Assembly: GCA_017457105.1 (NCBI GenBank)
Contig: JAFTIA010000078.1
Coordinates: 1-35,573 of the forward strand
Direction of reading: 5' to 3'
DNA: 35,573 nt
DNA from: Lentisphaeria bacterium
GTDB lineage: Bacteria; Verrucomicrobiota; Lentisphaeria; Victivallales; Victivallaceae
Part shown: in pieces, positions 32,901 through 35,573 of the stretch
Layout: every line of letters starts with the position of its first letter
How positions within the stretch are numbered: the stretch's first letter is position 1
Translations under genes and position numbers: made by a program
Notes under the pieces: model-generated
The model's database searches: none
Told to the model about the DNA's origin: nothing
What the model saw: the letters and a program-made list of their open reading frames with translations, nothing else

Positions 32901-34118
32901 TCATCTCTGATTATTCTGCTGATTGATATATTTTCCCATCCGTAGAAAGCCTATACCGGAGAGGATGGCGGGGATGACCAGAATGCTCCAGAGGAGTGGC
33001 GGCATCCCCCGCCATTGAGCGTATGCCAATGCCCCCAACCATGGGCCGACGGCAGTTCCCATGCCTTCCGCCAGACTGCGGGAGGCCATAGTCATCCCCA
33101 GTTTTCCGGGTGGAGCGATTTTAGCCAGGGCTGCAAAGAGTGCCGGGAACACGGTCAATTCCCCCAGCGTCAGGATCAGAACGGAACATGCCATGTGCCA
33201 CGCGTTTGAGCAGAATCCCATAATGGCAAACCCGATGGCAAAAAGCACTGTTCCCAGCAACAATCTCCGTGAGGTCATGACTTTCAATTGATTCAGCAGC
33301 ATGGTCATGGGCTGCTGACAGAGGATGATGGTAAAGCCGTTGACCGAATAGATGACGCCCAGTGTTTTTCGCAAAATCCCCACATCACTGGTTGCAAAAA
33401 CAGACATCGTGGAAAAAAGTTGACTTGTCAGCAGGGATAACAGGAAAACGTATGCAATCAATTCCATAAGAATGGTATTTTTCAGCATAACAGAGAACGG
33501 GAGTTTTTCTTTTTTTTCGCTGTTTTTCCGTTCCGGTTCCGGGCAGAAGACCCAGCAGACACCCCAGCAGACTGTGCACAATGTTGCTGTGATTCCGAAC
33601 AGGTAATAAAAGGGAATACTGGAGAGAAAGGAGCCCAGCATCGGCCCGAAAGCCCATCCTACATTGCATCCTACGGAAATGCGTCCGACAGAAATTTCCC
33701 GGTTTTCCGGCGAGGTAATATCTACCAGATAGGAATTCGCTGCTACCTGAAATGCCGCACCAACTGCGGCAGAAAGCATCAGTAAGCCTGCAAAAATTTC
33801 AAAGGGAGCCTGTAAATATGCAGCCAGAGCCAAACTGCCGAAGACTGCGGCTCTGCCGATCTGGCCAAGTTGCATAATGGGGCGTCTTCCGAATCGGTCT
33901 GTTAAATATCCCCAAAGTGGCGGTGCGGCAATGGTGGCAAGCCCCATCAGCGGGAAAATCGTTCCGACTTTTGTCATGGGAATCCCCCGATCCTGATGTA
34001 AATAGAGTGGGATAAAGGGATAAATAATGGAATAAGCCAAACAGTTGATTGTCCACGCCGAAGCAATGAAATAAGTAATTCGCGGCGGTTTTTCAGCATT
34101 GCATTGATCAGGGGGCAT
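32901..34118 (-). CDS. MFS transporter, DHA1-like
   Basis: The 405-residue membrane protein has 12 hydrophobic helices and the major-facilitator loop motif GYLTDRFGRRP between helices 2 and 3 (about residues 64-74), with PPLWGY before it. It should carry a small molecule by proton coupling, either drug efflux or sugar/metabolite export; the substrate is unknown. A mid-protein cytoplasmic loop (FCPEPERKNSEKKEKL) separates the two halves. The ATG lies 12 nt after the hsdR stop, so it may be cotranscribed with the restriction gene although no functional link is evident. Confidence 0.88.
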   Translation of the reverse strand: MPPDQCNAEKPPRITYFIASAWTINCLAYSIIYPFIPLYLHQDRGIPMTKVGTIFPLMGLATIAAPPLWGYLTDRFGRRPIMQLGQIGRAAVFGSLALAAYLQAPFEIFAGLLMLSAAVGAAFQVAANSYLVDITSPENREISVGRISVGCNVGWAFGPMLGSFLSSIPFYYLFGITATLCTVCWGVCWVFCPEPERKNSEKKEKLPFSVMLKNTILMELIAYVFLLSLLTSQLFSTMSVFATSDVGILRKTLGVIYSVNGFTIILCQQPMTMLLNQLKVMTSRRLLLGTVLFAIGFAIMGFCSNAWHMACSVLILTLGELTVFPALFAALAKIAPPGKLGMTMASRSLAEGMGTAVGPWLGALAYAQWRGMPPLLWSILVIPAILSGIGFLRMGKYINQQNNQR

Positions 34119-34130
34119 TTCTTTTATCTT

Positions 34131-35573
34131 TCAAATGAGATTATCCGTCCACATTTCGCACTGGCTGATTACAGTTTCCAGAGCTTCTTCCTGACCTTCC
34201 GGCGGATATTTGTATTTTTTCAACAGGCGTTTTACCATTGAGCGCATTTTTGCTCTTGCTGTTTCTTTTTTCTGCCAGTCAACGGTACGGTTGCTCCGGA
34301 GCATTTCAGTCAGTTCTTTGGTGATCGCCACCAGCTGATCATTGTCGTAAAAGTCTTTGACTGCCTGCGGTTTGGTCAAGGCGTCATAGAAAGCGATTTC
34401 TTCGACGGATAAGCCAAGCTGATTACTGCTGTCAGCGGCAGCGGCGATTTCGGTTGCCATCTTTTTCAGTTCTTCGATTACTTCTTCGTTGGTCAGCATA
34501 CCGTTGAGGTAAGCGTTCATCGCCCGCTGGAGCTTTTCAGAAAAGAGTTCCGATTTCACCACATTGGTACGACGATAGACCGAAACCTGTTCTGCAATCA
34601 GCTTTTTCAGGATTTCAATGGCAACATTCTTTTCCTTCATTTTGGAAATCTCTTCCAGAAACTTCGGATCAAAGAGCGAAAAACCTTCTTTTACGTCTGC
34701 AAAAAGGTTGATAACTCCGTCGCTTTTGATACTCTGTTTCAGCAGTTCATTGATCCGTTCGTTGATCTCCTTCAACGAGAAATGCTTGGGATTGCCGGTA
34801 ATACGGGTAAGCATGGTTCTGACGGCTTCAAAGAAGGCGGCTTCATAACGTTCGTTTTGCGGAACAATGCTGCGACAAAGTGACAACGCCTGCCGAAGCA
34901 GCAGACCTTCTTTGATAAAGAGTTCTTTCTTTTTCGGTTCTTTCGGATCGGAAAGGAAGTTCACGCCGCCAATGATAAGTTGGGAACGCTCAAGGTCGGT
35001 TCCGTCCATAAAGTTGGCATAATCGAAACCGTGAAAGAGATCCCGGCAAACTTCCAGTTTTTCCTGAAACTTGGGCAGCGCAGCCTTGCCAATATCGGTA
35101 TCGCCGTAATTACTCTGGTCGCGTTTGGAATAGTCGTTCATCGCCTGTTTCAATGCGCTGGCAATGCCGACATAATCGACCACAAGACCGCCTTCTTTAT
35201 TTTTGAACACGCGGTTCACACGGGCAATCGCCTGCATGAGATTGTGTCCGGACATGGGCTTATAAACATACATCGTCGCCAGAGATGGGACGTCAAAACC
35301 GGTCAGCCACATATCCACAACGATGGCGATTTTCAGCGGATCGTCGTTATCTTTGAATTTCCGGGCAAGCTCATCTTTGCGTGACTTGTTGCCGATGATA
35401 CTGCGCCATTCTTCGGGATCGTCGTTGCCGGAAGTCATCACAACAGCGATTTTCTCATTCCAAGCGGGACGCATTTCCAGAAGTTTCCGGTAAATATCCA
35501 TTGCAATCGGGCGGGAGTACGCCACGATCATGGCTTTGCCGGTCAATTCCTGCGCCCGGTAGTTTTCGTAGTG
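34131..35573 (-). CDS. hsdR: type I restriction subunit R (HsdR), C-terminal part
   Basis: The frame is open to the right window edge, so the gene starts outside; 480 residues are visible. The first part is the end of the SF2 motor: TGKAMIVAYSRPIAMDIYRK, then VVDMWLTGFDVPSLATMYV (motif V) and LMQAIARVNRVFKNKEGGLV (motif VI). The remainder is the helical C-terminal domain of HsdR proteins (about 300 residues), which contacts the methylase/specificity subunits. The nuclease domain and Walker A lie beyond the edge. hsdM and hsdS are not in the window. HsdR would cut unmethylated foreign DNA. Confidence 0.9.
   Translation of the reverse strand, partial: HYENYRAQELTGKAMIVAYSRPIAMDIYRKLLEMRPAWNEKIAVVMTSGNDDPEEWRSIIGNKSRKDELARKFKDNDDPLKIAIVVDMWLTGFDVPSLATMYVYKPMSGHNLMQAIARVNRVFKNKEGGLVVDYVGIASALKQAMNDYSKRDQSNYGDTDIGKAALPKFQEKLEVCRDLFHGFDYANFMDGTDLERSQLIIGGVNFLSDPKEPKKKELFIKEGLLLRQALSLCRSIVPQNERYEAAFFEAVRTMLTRITGNPKHFSLKEINERINELLKQSIKSDGVINLFADVKEGFSLFDPKFLEEISKMKEKNVAIEILKKLIAEQVSVYRRTNVVKSELFSEKLQRAMNAYLNGMLTNEEVIEELKKMATEIAAAADSSNQLGLSVEEIAFYDALTKPQAVKDFYDNDQLVAITKELTEMLRSNRTVDWQKKETARAKMRSMVKRLLKKYKYPPEGQEEALETVISQCEMWTDNLI

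Overview
The window looks like a chromosomal segment from a bacterium of the PVC superphylum, most likely a gut-type Lentisphaerota (Victivallis-like). This is inferred from the small basic protein family known mainly from Verrucomicrobia, Chlamydiae, Planctomycetes and Lentisphaerae, the two-gene sodium/solute symporter unit, the secreted parallel beta-helix proteins and the heparinase-type polysaccharide lyase. No rRNA or taxonomic marker is present, so the assignment is moderate. Much of the window is rich in CCGG; parts of the right-hand third are not.

Layout. 1-189: terminators and one copy of a 27-bp dispersed repeat. 190-1831 (minus): a CPA2 cation/proton antiporter and a 52-aa small basic protein with a strong promoter. 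2016-6671 (plus): a lipoprotein, nrdR, an unrecognised protein with an ATP-cone-like N-terminus, gatB and recO. 6688-9976 (minus): secreted alpha/beta hydrolase, DUF4186, low-molecular-weight phosphatase, AGCS amino-acid symporter. 10035-14313 (minus): two-gene RND efflux operon (lipoprotein adaptor plus pump) with promoter and terminator. 14420-21444 (minus): a 44-aa symporter accessory peptide, an SSS symporter, a 60-aa coiled-coil peptide whose ribosome-binding site lies inside the terminator hairpin, YhcH-type protein, DUF815 AAA ATPase, a lone OppB-type permease and RecD2 helicase. 21531-22856: RluA-type pseudouridine synthase and an acidic zinc-ribbon protein with a palindromic promoter. 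22940-25322: two tandem paralogous secreted beta-helix proteins.

The right-hand part is accessory DNA. A Fic protein with an 11-nt tandem repeat in its linker lies between 46-bp direct repeats, next to an intact tRNA-Arg(TCT). The last 32 nt of that tRNA plus 8 nt downstream (40 bp) recur exactly at 32790-32829. Between the copies lie a heparinase II/III-like lyase, a beta-helix protein of different base composition, two truncated gene remnants and a decayed IS4-type transposase fragment that stops exactly where the tRNA copy begins. This reads as a degraded genomic island integrated at a tRNA gene. No integrase remains in it. Beyond it are an MFS transporter and the C-terminal part of a type I restriction subunit HsdR, which runs off the window.

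Functionally the window combines housekeeping (GatB, RecO, RecD2, NrdR, pseudouridine synthase), sodium- and proton-coupled transport and efflux, and polysaccharide-directed secreted proteins, next to a Fic/restriction/mobile-element region.
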